A stretch of DNA of 53,628 nucleotides from CAZHYM01 sp964536785 (GCA_964536785.1 CAZHYM010000001.1:1-53628), one strand, 5' to 3'. Shown: positions 14,814-25,600, numbered from the stretch's first letter. The notes: generated by a model from the sequence alone, not told the origin. Numbers and translations: made by a program.

Positions 14814-17279
14814 ATGTTAGTATCAGTAAATTGGTTAAAGAAGTACGTCAATATTAATGTCGATAGCGACACTTTGGCAAAAGAGATCGGCTCAAAGTTG
14901 GTTGAGGTTGAATCAATTCAAAATTTGGCCGATAAGTACAGCAGGATTGTCGTTGCCAAAGTAGTATCGGTTGCTAAGGTTGATGGCTCTGATCATCTAA
15001 GTCTTGTTGTGATTGACGATGGCAAAGTTAATAGAGAAGTCAAAAGAGATGAAAATGGGTTGGTGCAAGTAGTTTGTGGAGCTCCTAACGTCAAAGAAGA
15101 TTCTTTTATTGTATGGATTATGCCTGGCGCAATCGTTCCTGAAACATACGGGAAGAGTAATGAGTTCGTAATAGAATCTCGTAAAATCATGGGAGTTGTT
15201 AGTAACGGGATGATTGCTTCAGCCCGCGAGCTAGACCTCTTCGATGAGCATCAAGGTATTTTGATATTAGAAGGGGTCTATCAGCCTGGTCAGGAATTTG
15301 CGCCTATTTTTGAGTTAAATGATTATATTTTAGATATTGAAAATAAATCCCTCACACAAAGACCTGATTGTTTCGGTGTTGTTGGCTTTGCGCGTGAGGT
15401 TGCCGGTATATCTAAACAAAAGTTTACAAGCCCTGTCTGGTTTAAGGACGATATTAAATTTACAAAATCCGATGAACTTTCTGTTCAAATTAGCGATTCC
15501 GAATTAGCAAGTATCTATCAAGTTGCCGTTCTGGCTGATTCAAATAAATTAACTGGACCGACTCTCGAAGAGTTAACTTATATGTCGAGAGTAGGAGTCA
15601 GAACAATTGATCCGATTGTGGATGCTACCAATTTGGTAATGTTAGAGACTGGTATACCTTTGCACGCATTTGATTATGATAAATTATTGGAAATTTCAAA
15701 AGCAGAAAAACAAGCTCAGCTGACAATTTCCGTTCGTTCTGCGCATAAAGACGAGTCGATTATCTTACTCGATGGGCGTAAATTAAATCTTCATCCAAGC
15801 GACATAGTTATTGCTGTTGGTAACCGAGCAGTTGCATTGGCTGGAGCTATGGGCGGCCAAGAAACTATGGTAGACAAAAACACCAGAAGAATCGCGTTAG
15901 AAGCTGCGAGTTTTAACCTGTACAAATTAAGGTCAACGCAAATGCGGCATGGAATATTTTCTGAGGCTATAACTCGATTTACGAAAGGCCAGCCAGCTGG
16001 AACAGCTCAGGTGGCCTTAGCAAGAGCAATTGATTTACTGCTCGGCAAGGAAGGCAGCTATGCCAGCGTGCCAGTGGCGATAGCTAAGTGCAATAAAGCA
16101 AGTGAGCCGATTAATTTAAGCGTAGATTTTGTTAATAAGATATTGGGTTCAGATTTTGATCAAAAATCAATAGTTGATACTTTAGAAAATGTTGGTTTTA
16201 GAATTGATTATGAAAAAGATAATTTACGGGTAAATGTTCCTTTTTGGCGCAGTGATGTAACCACTCAGATTGAATTAGTCGAAGAGGTAGGGCGTATCAA
16301 CGGCTACGATAATTTAAAATTAGTCTTGCCCACAAAAACTATACGGCCTGTCGAGATGATAAGCTTTGACAAGTTCAAGTTTCATCTAGCGGATTTGCTA
16401 TCTGCGGGTGGCGCTAATGAAGCTCTTGGTTACACTTTTGTTAGTGAAGATTTAATATCTAAAGCGAAACAAGACGCCAGTAATTCCTATAAGATAATCA
16501 ATTCAATCAGCCCTAATTTAGAAAGATATCGTCAGAGCATTCTCCCAAGCTTAATAAATATCGTTCATTCAAATGTAAAGAGTGGCTTTGATGAATTCGC
16601 AATTTATGAAATAAACAAGGTTCATCAGAAAAGTGATGGCTTAGATGTTGAATCAGTCCCAATAGAGAGACAAAGCTTAGGTCTAGTCTACGCAAACAAC
16701 CGTTCGGACGTAACTGCTTATTATTACGCAAAAAAATATCTTGATTATCTTGGAGAAAAGCTAGACTTAAAATTTAAGTATAAAGATATAGAGAAGCGTT
16801 TACCAGAAAACACTGTTTTTGAACTCAAGCGATCGGCATCGGTTTATATTGAAAACAACCTGATCGGCTACGTAGGAGAGTTTGAAGGTAGAGTTAGAAA
16901 CGATTTTAAACTTCCTCGTGCCGTTGCGGGTTTTGAGCTTAATTTAGTCGCTCTATACGATATTTATCAGTCATCGCGTATGAACATCATAGAAAATGAA
17001 AACAAATATCCAAGTGTTTGGCGAGATGTTTGTTTCGAAGTCGATGAAAATCTAGATTATGGTGAACTTGTCTCGTTGCTAGACACATCAAATCGTGTAC
17101 AAAAAATATCTTATCATGCGCTAGACATTTTCAGACCGAAAAATAGCGATAAGAAACGCTTCACTCTTCGTTTTGAGATAGTAGATTTAGACAAAACATT
17201 GTCTAATTCAGAAGCTAATCAAATTATCGAAGAAATAATCGGACCGGTTGTTTCTAAACTAGGCGCAGAAGTCATATAG
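14814..17279 (+). CDS. pheT: Phenylalanyl-tRNA synthetase beta subunit
   Basis: 821 residues, standard length. It has an N-terminal tRNA-binding OB domain (about 40-160, with VVCGAPNV), the B3/B4 editing domain (about 215-390), B5 (about 410-480, WRSDV), a pseudo-catalytic core (about 490-700) and a C-terminal ferredoxin-like anticodon-binding domain (about 725-821, YPSVWRDV). It is cotranscribed with pheS (1-base gap, GAGGAAA upstream). Confidence 0.97.
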   Translation: MLVSVNWLKKYVNINVDSDTLAKEIGSKLVEVESIQNLADKYSRIVVAKVVSVAKVDGSDHLSLVVIDDGKVNREVKRDENGLVQVVCGAPNVKEDSFIVWIMPGAIVPETYGKSNEFVIESRKIMGVVSNGMIASARELDLFDEHQGILILEGVYQPGQEFAPIFELNDYILDIENKSLTQRPDCFGVVGFAREVAGISKQKFTSPVWFKDDIKFTKSDELSVQISDSELASIYQVAVLADSNKLTGPTLEELTYMSRVGVRTIDPIVDATNLVMLETGIPLHAFDYDKLLEISKAEKQAQLTISVRSAHKDESIILLDGRKLNLHPSDIVIAVGNRAVALAGAMGGQETMVDKNTRRIALEAASFNLYKLRSTQMRHGIFSEAITRFTKGQPAGTAQVALARAIDLLLGKEGSYASVPVAIAKCNKASEPINLSVDFVNKILGSDFDQKSIVDTLENVGFRIDYEKDNLRVNVPFWRSDVTTQIELVEEVGRINGYDNLKLVLPTKTIRPVEMISFDKFKFHLADLLSAGGANEALGYTFVSEDLISKAKQDASNSYKIINSISPNLERYRQSILPSLINIVHSNVKSGFDEFAIYEINKVHQKSDGLDVESVPIERQSLGLVYANNRSDVTAYYYAKKYLDYLGEKLDLKFKYKDIEKRLPENTVFELKRSASVYIENNLIGYVGEFEGRVRNDFKLPRAVAGFELNLVALYDIYQSSRMNIIENENKYPSVWRDVCFEVDENLDYGELVSLLDTSNRVQKISYHALDIFRPKNSDKKRFTLRFEIVDLDKTLSNSEANQIIEEIIGPVVSKLGAEVI

Positions 17280-17303
17280 GGATTCAAAATTCTCTTGCGT
17301 ACG

Positions 17304-17312
17304 TGATATAAT
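17304..17312 (+). promoter_or_regulatory. Extended -10 promoter of the gat operon (leaderless)
   Basis: TGATATAAT, ending 6 bases before the gatC ATG at 17319. Confidence 0.65.
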
Positions 17313-17318
17313 TTACTC

Positions 17319-17612
17319 ATGACAAAAATAACTGCGAGCGAGCTAGAGCACCTAGCTCAGTTAAGTGGCTTGAGTTTAAAACCAGAAGAAATTAATACCT
17401 TAAGCAAAGACTTGAGTGAAATTTTAAATTATGTTGAGCTACTGTCCACTGTCGATACCGACGGCGTTGAACCTACTTACCAGGTAACAGGTTTAAAAAA
17501 TGTATGGCGGGAAGACCAAGTAAAACACGGAGTTGAGCCTAGCGCTTTGCTGGGCCTATTAGCTGAGACTGAAGTCGCCTCTCGTCAAATAAAAATTCCA
17601 AAGGTTTTATGA
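17319..17612 (+). CDS. gatC: Asp/Glu-tRNA(Asn/Gln) amidotransferase subunit C
   Basis: 97 residues, typical GatC: LEHLAQLSGLSLKPEEINTL near the start and LSEILNYVELLSTVDTDGVE in the middle. GatC stabilises the GatA-GatB complex that amidates Glu-tRNA(Gln) and Asp-tRNA(Asn). It is the first gene of the gat operon, predicted leaderless, and ends in TGA overlapping the gatA start; this shows TGA is a stop here. Confidence 0.95.
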   Translation: MTKITASELEHLAQLSGLSLKPEEINTLSKDLSEILNYVELLSTVDTDGVEPTYQVTGLKNVWREDQVKHGVEPSALLGLLAETEVASRQIKIPKVL

Positions 17613-19030
17613 TGAAGATTAGAGAAATTGTAGATCAAATTAAGTCCGGCAAAATCACTGCCCTGGAAATAGTTGAAAGTTCTTTGGCTAAAGCTAAAGA
17701 ATTGGAGCAATATCATTCGCTGTTACGAATAACTGAAGACAGCGCTAGAGAGCGGGCAAGAGAAATTGATAAGAGAATTAGCGCTGGTGAAGATGTCGGT
17801 CCTTTAGCTGGAGTGCCTTTTATCAATAAAGATAATATCCTGGCCTTTGACGGGCCAACAACCGCATCAAGCAAAATGCTTGAGGATTTCCAATCGCCAA
17901 TTCAAGCAACTGTAATCGAAAAATTAGAGGCTGCTGGTGCGATAATGATTGGAAAAGCTAACTTAGACTCTTTTGCGCACGGTAGTTCAACCGAAAACTC
18001 GGCTTTTGGAGTAACAAAAAATCCAGTTGATATGGATAGGGTACCCGGAGGCAGTAGTGGTGGATCTGCCAGTGCCGTTGCGCTCGGAATTGCCCCATTT
18101 GCTTTAGGGAGTGATACTGGGGGGTCTATTCGTCAACCCGCTTCACATTGTGGAGTTGTCGGGATTAAGCCTACGTATGGTTTAGTCAGCAGATTCGGTG
18201 CAGTTGCGATGTCTTCTAGCACAGATTGCATTGGTTGCTTAACGAACAACGCCGAAGACGCTGATTTAGTTATGTCTGTAATCGCTGGTATTGACGAGCG
18301 AGATATGACAACTTATGTAAGTAAATATCAATCAGGTCTTCAAGTACGCGTTCCCTCAAAAATTGGAGTAATTAAGCAATTCATGACTGGTGCTGTCGAT
18401 CCAGAGGTTTTGGCAAGCACTAAATTCGCAATAGATTGCTTAAGAGAGCTTGGGCACGAAGTGGATGAAATCGATATCGATGAGGTTAAATATGCATTAG
18501 CTATATATTATGTTGTTGTTTCTGCTGAAGTAGCTAGTAATCTTGCACGCTATGATGGAGTGCGCTATGGATATCGATCAAGCAACTATGGTGATGATTT
18601 AACTAAGCTCTATGGCTTAAGCAGATCAGAGGGCTTCATGACAGAAAATAAACGCAGGATAATTATGGGAAATTACGTCTTAGCTAGTGGTTATTTTGAC
18701 GCGTATTATCTAAAAGCTCAAAAAGTTAGAACGCTCATGATCAACAAGTTTGAAGAAGTGTTCAAAGAATATAAATTTTTGGTTGGTCCTGTATCGCCTG
18801 AGGTAGCTTTTAAATTTGGGGAGAATACTGACGACCCACTTAAAATGTATATGTCGGACGTTATGACTACTCCTGCGAACTTAGCGGGCTTACCAGCTTT
18901 GAGCTTGCCGTCTATTACTTCCAAAGCGGGCTTACCTATAGGAGTTCAAATTATTGGCGATATTAATTCGGACGCGGAGATATTGGCTCTTGCTAAGCAA
19001 CTAGAGACTAAAATTAAGGAGCGAGCATGA
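17609..19030 (+). CDS. gatA: Asp/Glu-tRNA(Asn/Gln) amidotransferase subunit A
   Basis: 473 residues. Amidase-signature family: catalytic Lys in PFINKDNI (about residue 72), the Gly/Ser-rich stretch PGGSSGGSASAVALG with cis-Ser and the nucleophile in SDTGGSIRQPA. GatA hydrolyses glutamine and delivers ammonia to GatB. Two adjacent ATGs (17609 and 17612) occur; the first overlaps the gatC stop. Ends in TGA overlapping the next gene by 4 bases. Confidence 0.97.
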   Translation: MMKIREIVDQIKSGKITALEIVESSLAKAKELEQYHSLLRITEDSARERAREIDKRISAGEDVGPLAGVPFINKDNILAFDGPTTASSKMLEDFQSPIQATVIEKLEAAGAIMIGKANLDSFAHGSSTENSAFGVTKNPVDMDRVPGGSSGGSASAVALGIAPFALGSDTGGSIRQPASHCGVVGIKPTYGLVSRFGAVAMSSSTDCIGCLTNNAEDADLVMSVIAGIDERDMTTYVSKYQSGLQVRVPSKIGVIKQFMTGAVDPEVLASTKFAIDCLRELGHEVDEIDIDEVKYALAIYYVVVSAEVASNLARYDGVRYGYRSSNYGDDLTKLYGLSRSEGFMTENKRRIIMGNYVLASGYFDAYYLKAQKVRTLMINKFEEVFKEYKFLVGPVSPEVAFKFGENTDDPLKMYMSDVMTTPANLAGLPALSLPSITSKAGLPIGVQIIGDINSDAEILALAKQLETKIKERA

Positions 19031-19446
19031 ACGATTTAGGTTTTATATTTTTTGCAGTTACAGTTATAGCATTGGGCGTGATTTTGCTGATTTTGCTAAC
19101 AAAGAATTCTCAAAACTTAGGGCTTAATAAACAAGCCTATCAGGTTGACTGGCTAAACATTATGAATTCTTTTGACGTTAAAAATAGAGCAACTTACGAA
19201 ATGGCGATCTTAAATGCCGATAAACTAGTCGCCCGAGCTTTAAAAGACTTAAAAATCTCAGGCGAAACGATGGGTGAGCAAATGAAGAATGCAAAAGCTA
19301 AATTTTCTAATAACGACGGCTTGTGGATGGCTCATAAGTTACGTAACAAAATCGCCCACGAGACAAATATCAATTTAAACCCTCGATTGGTTCAGCAAGC
19401 GTTGGCTCAATTCAAAAGGGCTCTTAAAGATTTAGGAGCTTTCTAA
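19027..19446 (+). CDS. Membrane-anchored protein with HEPN-like Rx4H motif, between gatA and gatB
   Basis: 139 residues. One N-terminal transmembrane helix (about 5-26), then a helical cytoplasmic domain of about 105 residues containing LRNKIAHE (Arg-x4-His), a signature seen in HEPN domains. It overlaps gatA by 4 bases and gatB by one base (TAATG), so it is embedded in the gat operon. HEPN proteins are often RNases or nucleotide-binding helical domains; whether this one is catalytic is unknown. No partner nucleotidyltransferase lies next to it. Confidence 0.75.
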   Translation: MNDLGFIFFAVTVIALGVILLILLTKNSQNLGLNKQAYQVDWLNIMNSFDVKNRATYEMAILNADKLVARALKDLKISGETMGEQMKNAKAKFSNNDGLWMAHKLRNKIAHETNINLNPRLVQQALAQFKRALKDLGAF

Positions 19447-20900
19447 TGTCAAAATACGATGATTATGAAATGACAATCGGCATAGAATGCCATGTTCAGT
19501 TGAACACGAGGACTAAGCTATTTGGGTCTAGCAACAATGATGCAAGAGAAGCTGAACCAAATACGACAGTCGATCATATCGACTGGGCTTTACCGGGTAT
19601 GTTACCGGTACTAAATAAACAGGCAATCGTTTTGGCTGTAAAGGCAGCTAAGGCGCTTGGAGCAGAAGTAAATCCCGTTAGTCGCTTTGATCGGAAGCAC
19701 TATTTTTATCCTGACTTACCGAAAGGCTATCAGACTTCCCAGTTTTACCAACCTATAATCGGTCCAGGCAAGGTTAGAGTTGATTCTGAAGAAGGAGAAT
19801 TTGAAGTTAGAATAGAACATGCTCATCTTGAAGAAGATGCTGGCAAGTTAACCCACAGTTTGACACATAGTTTGATAGACCTAAATCGTGCCGGAACACC
19901 GCTCATTGAAATAGTTACAATGCCCGATATCCATTCTGCTAAGCAAGCCAAGGCCTTTGCTAGTGAATTACATAAATTGATGGTTTTTTCTGGAGTGACT
20001 ATAGGTGACTTATATCATGGCAACATGAGATTTGACGTAAATGTCTCAGTAGCAAAGAAAGGATCAGATAAATTAGGCACGAGAGCGGAAATTAAGAACC
20101 TAAATTCATTTAGAAGCGTTGAAAAAGCCGCTGAATATGAGTTCTATCGTCAGATTGACGAGCTAGAAGCCGGTCGAAATGTAGTTCAGGAAACTAGAGG
20201 CTTTGATGAAGCAAAACAGAAAACTTTTTCACAAAGATCAAAAGAGGAGGCTCAGGACTATAGGTATATGCCTGATCCTGACATTCCACCGATCGTTTTA
20301 TCTAAAGAAGATATTCAAAAGATGCAAGCTGATATGCCCAAACTGCCGAGTTACTATCGACAACTATTTCATGAGTTAGGCCTTGATAAAACTGTTGTGG
20401 ACGCATTGCTGTCTTCTCGCCAATTGTGCGAATTTGTAGAGAGAATTAAAAGTAAATCAAATATTGATACTGCCAGAAGAATTACTTTTTGGTTTGTTAT
20501 GGCGATAAATGAGCAAATCGATGATAATCCATTAATTAGAGAGGATGGTTCACTAATCGAAGACGACTATTTTGTTCAATTATCTAAAATGGTAGATTCA
20601 AGCGAACTCAGCTCTTCGTCAGCTAAAGAAATATTTAAAGCTATGCAGTCTTCTGGTGATGAGCCGCTTAAGATTGCAAAATCCATGGGCCTCATACAAG
20701 TAAACGATGGCTCAGCCATCGAAGCGATAGTTGACGAGATACTTGAGACCGATCAAGGCAAAAAGGCTTTAATGGATGTTAAAAACGGTAATCAAAAAGC
20801 CGTCGGATTCATTGTTGGCCAGGCGATGAAATTGTCTAAGGGCCAGGCTAACCCACAAATGGTTCAGAACATATTAAATCAAAAATTAAAGGAGAACTAA
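19446..20900 (+). CDS. gatB: Asp/Glu-tRNA(Asn/Gln) amidotransferase subunit B
   Basis: 484 residues, normal GatB. N-terminal catalytic cradle begins YEMTIGIECHVQLNTRTKLF, with FDRKHYFYPDLPKGYQTSQ and GTRAEIKNLNSFRSVEKA; the C-terminal helical/YqeY tail (about 335-484) binds the tRNA. GatB phosphorylates the misacylated aminoacyl group before amidation. TAATG coupling both to the preceding gene and to galU. Confidence 0.97.
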   Translation: MSKYDDYEMTIGIECHVQLNTRTKLFGSSNNDAREAEPNTTVDHIDWALPGMLPVLNKQAIVLAVKAAKALGAEVNPVSRFDRKHYFYPDLPKGYQTSQFYQPIIGPGKVRVDSEEGEFEVRIEHAHLEEDAGKLTHSLTHSLIDLNRAGTPLIEIVTMPDIHSAKQAKAFASELHKLMVFSGVTIGDLYHGNMRFDVNVSVAKKGSDKLGTRAEIKNLNSFRSVEKAAEYEFYRQIDELEAGRNVVQETRGFDEAKQKTFSQRSKEEAQDYRYMPDPDIPPIVLSKEDIQKMQADMPKLPSYYRQLFHELGLDKTVVDALLSSRQLCEFVERIKSKSNIDTARRITFWFVMAINEQIDDNPLIREDGSLIEDDYFVQLSKMVDSSELSSSSAKEIFKAMQSSGDEPLKIAKSMGLIQVNDGSAIEAIVDEILETDQGKKALMDVKNGNQKAVGFIVGQAMKLSKGQANPQMVQNILNQKLKEN

Positions 20901-21808
20901 TGGAAAAGCAGTCGTCTTTTAAAATGCCAACAAAGGCGATAATTTGTGCTGCTGGCCTAGGCACACGTTTTTTGCCCCAAACCAAATCAATGCCAAAAGA
21001 AATGTTGCCAGTCGTTGACAAACCTGTTATTCAGTTGATAGTAGAAGAATTGGTCAATACTGGGGTAGAGGACATTATAATTGTCGGAGGAATGACAAAA
21101 AGGGCACTAGAGGACCATTTCGATAGATCGTATTTTCTAGAGAAAAAGCTTGAAGACGCTGGGAAACAAGACAAGGCTAACATGATAAGAGATATCGCTG
21201 AAATGGCTAACTTCTGTTATGTTCGACAAAAGGGTGAGCCAGAGGGGAATGCGAGGCCGGTTATAAACGCTTCACATCTTTTGAATAAAGATGAGCCGTT
21301 TTTTGTACTTTTTGCAGATGATTTTTTCAGGTCGGACATACCTAGAAGCAAGCAACTACTGGATGTATATCAACAAACCGGCAAATCAGTTATTTCATTA
21401 GTCAAAATTGACCGAAAAGATGCCGATAAATATGGCATGGCGGATATATCGGCTGGACTTGATAACGAAGGCAAGGTCTTTGAAATTAAGCAACTGCTTG
21501 AAAAACCGGGCATGGAAAACACTCAGAGCGATCTAGCTTCAGTGGGAGGCTATTTGCTTACTCCGGACATCATGAAGTACGTCTTAGAAGAAATTCCGGA
21601 CAAAAGAGGTGAAATTACTTTAGCTGATAGCATTAACAAGCTCGCTAAAGACGGACGGGTTTGTGGACGTGTAATTGACGGAGTTTGGCATGATACGGGC
21701 GACCAACTAAAATATATTTATGCAATTATCGATATGGCGCTTCACGACGATAGATATAAGCAGCAACTAGCTAATTATCTAGCTAGTTACAAAATGGAAA
21801 ATCTATAG
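20900..21808 (+). CDS. galU: UTP-glucose-1-phosphate uridylyltransferase
   Basis: 302 residues. Nucleotidyltransferase signature AAGLGTRFLPQTKSMPKEMLP near the N-terminus, later FADDFFRS and GGYLLTPDIM. It makes UDP-glucose from UTP and glucose-1-phosphate, a precursor for glycolipid anchors and cell-wall sugars, consistent with the LtaS-like gene. TAATG overlap with gatB puts it at the end of the gat operon. Confidence 0.94.
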   Translation: MEKQSSFKMPTKAIICAAGLGTRFLPQTKSMPKEMLPVVDKPVIQLIVEELVNTGVEDIIIVGGMTKRALEDHFDRSYFLEKKLEDAGKQDKANMIRDIAEMANFCYVRQKGEPEGNARPVINASHLLNKDEPFFVLFADDFFRSDIPRSKQLLDVYQQTGKSVISLVKIDRKDADKYGMADISAGLDNEGKVFEIKQLLEKPGMENTQSDLASVGGYLLTPDIMKYVLEEIPDKRGEITLADSINKLAKDGRVCGRVIDGVWHDTGDQLKYIYAIIDMALHDDRYKQQLANYLASYKMENL

Positions 21809-21822
21809 AACAAATCATATTC

Positions 21823-21831
21823 TGCTATAAT
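21823..21831 (+). promoter_or_regulatory. Extended -10 promoter of the small membrane protein pair
   Basis: TGCTATAAT about 30 bases before the TTG start at 21861. Confidence 0.6.
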
Positions 21832-21860
21832 AAAGAGTGTAATTATAGAGGAGGTAAGAA

Positions 21861-22106
21861 TTGAACGATGCAGCAAGTATACTAGTGATTATCTTGTCAA
21901 TAATATTGGCAATATTCTTGGTTGCAGCAATCATTTTAGTAATCTATCTAATACAAGTTATTAAAAAATTGAAAAAAGTTGGGATTGACGCTCAGAACAT
22001 TTCGGGCAATCTCAATTCAACCATGAACAATGTTTCTATGTATACATCGCCCATATTTTTGGGCAAATTTATATCGAGTTTTATAACTAAATTACGTAAC
22101 AAATAA
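21861..22106 (+). CDS. Small membrane protein, DUF948-like
   Basis: 81 residues. It starts at TTG, chosen because a very strong GAGGAGGT lies just upstream and no ATG fits. One long hydrophobic helix (about 6-31) followed by an amphipathic segment with VGIDAQNISGNLNSTMNNV, resembling DUF948 general-stress proteins. It sits just upstream of a YtxH-like gene, a pairing common in Gram-positives. Confidence 0.7.
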   Translation: MNDAASILVIILSIILAIFLVAAIILVIYLIQVIKKLKKVGIDAQNISGNLNSTMNNVSMYTSPIFLGKFISSFITKLRNK

Positions 22107-22123
22107 CTAAAAAAGGAGACTAT

Positions 22124-22483
22124 ATGTCAAAAGGAAAATTTACACTAGGTGCAATCTTAGGAGCAGCTGTAGGCCTAGCCGCAGGTATTTTTAGCGCCCC
22201 AAAGTCGGGTGAAGAAATGAGAAAAGAGGCTAAGGACAAAATTGATTCAACATTAAATGATGCAAAAAGCAGCGCCGATAAGCTAGCAAAAGAAGCGACC
22301 AAACAATATGAAAAGTATAAGGATCAAGCAGAAGATGGTTTTGGAAGCGTAAAAGAAAAGGCTTCACAAGCTTACGAAGACGCTAAAGCTGAAGTTGAAA
22401 AACTAAAGGATAAAGCAGAGAACGTAATCGGAGCAGTTGAAAAAGAGGTTAAAAACGATACAGATAAGGTATCTAAGAAATAA
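22124..22483 (+). CDS. YtxH-domain protein
   Basis: 119 residues. YtxH signature at the N-terminus (GAILGAAVGLAAGIFSAPKS-GEEMRKEAKD): a glycine-rich membrane segment followed by a long Lys/Glu/Ala coiled coil (about 30-119). Such proteins are general-stress or envelope-associated; the function is not established. Clear AAAGGAG upstream. Cotranscribed with the preceding small membrane protein and followed by a terminator. Confidence 0.85.
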   Translation: MSKGKFTLGAILGAAVGLAAGIFSAPKSGEEMRKEAKDKIDSTLNDAKSSADKLAKEATKQYEKYKDQAEDGFGSVKEKASQAYEDAKAEVEKLKDKAENVIGAVEKEVKNDTDKVSKK

Positions 22484-22498
22484 TCTTAATAACTATAA

Positions 22499-22530
22499 AA
22501 TTACGCCTTGCAAAAAGGCGTTATTTTATT
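22499..22530 (+). terminator. Intrinsic terminator after the ytxH-like gene
   Basis: 7-bp stem ACGCCTT/AAGGCGT (22503-22509 with 22515-22521), loop GCAAA, then TATTTTATT. Confidence 0.75.
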
Positions 22531-22588
22531 GGAAAAGTGTTGCATTTATAACATACTCTATAGCAATGAATAACCTAAACCATTATAC

Positions 22589-22594
22589 TAATAT
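22589..22594 (+). promoter_or_regulatory. Possible -10 box of dnaE
   Basis: TAATAT ends 6 bases before the dnaE ATG at 22601; an overlapping TATACT (22584-22589) is an alternative. Confidence 0.4.
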
Positions 22595-22600
22595 GTAGAA

Positions 22601-25600
22601 ATGGGAATAGGTAAAGAAGAGTCGGCAAAAGTCGATACTAATGTTGAGCTACGCTCGCAGGACTTTGTTCATCTTCATAATCATACGCATTACAGTGTGC
22701 TTGATGGGATGACCAAGGTCGATGAGCTAATAACCAAAACTAAAGAGTTTGGTATGACTGCAGTGGCGATAACTGACCACGGAACAATGTCGGGCGTTCT
22801 AGATGTCTATAAGACCGCTAAAGCTTCTGGGGTTAAGCCGATACTCGGAATTGAAACATACCTAGCTAGTCGCAAGCATACAGATAAAGATCCACAATTT
22901 GATAAGACGAGATATCATCTTACCCTGTTGGCCATGAACAACCAGGGTTATAAAAATCTGATGATGCTTTCAACCATAGCAAACGTCCATGGTTATTATT
23001 ACAAGCCAAGGATTGATCATGAACTAATGGAAAAATACTCAGAGGGAGTGATTTGCTTATCTGGTTGCGGAAGCAGTGAGATAGCTATGAGGTTGAGAAG
23101 TGATGATTATAAGGGCGCCATAGAATTAGCAAAATGGCATAAGTCGGTTTACGGAGATCGATTTTATCTTGAGATGCAAGATCACGGCCATCCGAAGTCA
23201 CCCGCACCATTTAAAGACCAGACGGTGGTTAATAACGGCTTAGCTAAAATATCAAAAGAGCTAGATATACCGCTAGTAGTAACATGTGATGGTCACTATT
23301 TAAACTTCGAAGACAGACAGGCGCACGAGATACTGCTCTGCGTCGGCACTGGTTCTTACCTAAGTGACGAAAGAAGAATGTCGCTCAAAGATTTTGAACT
23401 GTATTTGACCGATCCCATAGACATTATTAATCGTTGGGGCTCGGAGTTTCCAGATGCTGTCCGAAATAGCCGCATAATTGCCGATAGATGCAATGTCGAT
23501 ATTACATTAGGCCAAATTCTGATTCCAGAGTTTCCAGTCCCCGAAAATGAAACTGAGAAAAGCTACCTAACGAAGCTTGTTTATAGAGGCGCACTGAATC
23601 GCTATCTAGGAATTATCGATCATGAATTATCGGTTGAAGATGCAAAAGCAAAATTACCAGCCGACGTTGTAGACCGACTTCTTTTTGAATTTGAAGTAAT
23701 AGAGAAGATGCACTATAGCGGGTACTTCTTAATCGTCCAGGATTTTATCAACTGGGGAAAAAACAAGGGGATTGTCTTTGGGCCAGGACGTGGTTCGGCT
23801 GCTGGCTCAATAATTGCCTATTGTCTGAATATTACTGAAATTGACCCCTTGAAGTATGATTTACTTTTTGAGCGATTTTTAAATCCTGATCGTATTAGCA
23901 TGCCTGATATTGATATCGACATCCAAGATGATCGTCGAGATGAAGTAGTTGAGTACTGCATTAATAAATATGGTGATGATCGCGTTGCAAATATCGTTAC
24001 CTTTGGTACAATGGCCGCTCGAGGCGCCGTCCGAGATGTTGCCCGTGTGCTTGAGGTTCCATATTCTGAGGCAGATAGATTATCAAAAATGATTCCATCT
24101 TTGCTTCAAGGTCGACACATTCCGCTGACAAAATCGGTTAAAGAAGATCCCGATCTCAAAAAAGAATATGAAACGAATCCTCGCTCTAAAGAAATTATTG
24201 ATTATGCAATGCGACTAGAGGGTACAATTCGGTCGCATGGGGTTCATGCCTGCGGAGTTGTGATTGCTCCAGACAAGCTTGTTAACTATTTACCTCTAGA
24301 AAGAGCCCAAAAAGGCGTGATTGCGACTCAATTTCCAATGGGCCAGGTAGAGGAAATTGGTCTGCTTAAAATGGACTTTTTAGGTCTGTCTAACTTATCA
24401 ATTATCAATAACGCACTCAGAATTATCCGAAAAGTTTACAAACAGGAAATTAAAGTTAGCGATTTACCGCTTAATGATTCAAAGACGTATGAGCTATTTC
24501 AGCGAGGGGACACAACTGGAGTATTTCAGTTAGAGTCATCCGGAATGAAAAAATATCTCAAAGAGTTAGCTCCAACTGAATTTGAAGATATCGTAGCTAT
24601 GGTCGCTCTATATCGACCAGGCCCGATGCAGTTTATAGATTCATTTATTAAAAGAAAACATGGCGAAGAGAAAATTACTTATCTGCATCCAAAGATGGAA
24701 GCTTCTTTATCAAATACTTACGGTATATTGGTTTATCAGGAGCAGTTTATGCAGATTTCAAAGGACCTAGCTGGCTTCACAGGAGGACAGGCCGATACAT
24801 TGCGTAAAGCTGTCGGTAAAAAGAAATTAGATTTGATGGCAGAGATTAAGCCAATGTTAGTCGAAGGCGCTGTCAAAAACAGCGGTATGAAACGAGAGCT
24901 GGTGGAGTTGTTTTGGTCTCAGCTGGAAGAGTTCGCAAACTATTGCTTTAATAAATCTCACGCCGCTTGTTACGGGTTAATTGCATATTGGACGGCATAT
25001 CTCAAAGCTCATTATCCGAGCGCTTTTATGGCTGCACTGATGACAAATGCTAAAGACGACACAGATAGGTTGGCACTTTTGATTGGAGAATGTAAACGAA
25101 GTGGCTTAGAAGTCCTAGCGCCAGATATTAATGAAAGCTTCGTCGAATTTGCTATCGTTCCTGGAACTGATAAAATACGTTTTGGCATGGCGGCTGTTAA
25201 GGGAGTGGGTGAGGCTATTGTAGAAGAAGTTTTGGAAGCCCGTAAAGATGGACCGTTTAAATCAATCGCAGATTTTGCTAAACGGATGGCTGGCACTAAA
25301 TTTAATAAAAAAGCTTGGGATGCGTTAATTAAAACTGGAGCCTTTGATGAATTCGGCAGTAGAGACGATCTTCTAGCGAACCTTGAAAAAATTCAAAGCT
25401 ATATGTCTAAAACAGCCAAAGACAAAGTCAGCGGCCAAGCAGATTTGTTCGGCGGATTGAGCGCTAGCGAGTCTGTTGAGCTAGACATAATACCAACCCA
25501 AACTCCTACCGGCGATCGAGAAAAGTTGCTTTGGGAGCGTGAGTTATTAGGTCTTTACATAAGCGCACATCCATTAGATAAGTATGAAAAATATATTTCT

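Noticed and set aside
17319..19030. Possible UGA recoding, as in some related candidate phyla
   Set aside because: gatC and gatA both end at TGA at the expected protein length, and no gene needs in-frame TGA read-through.
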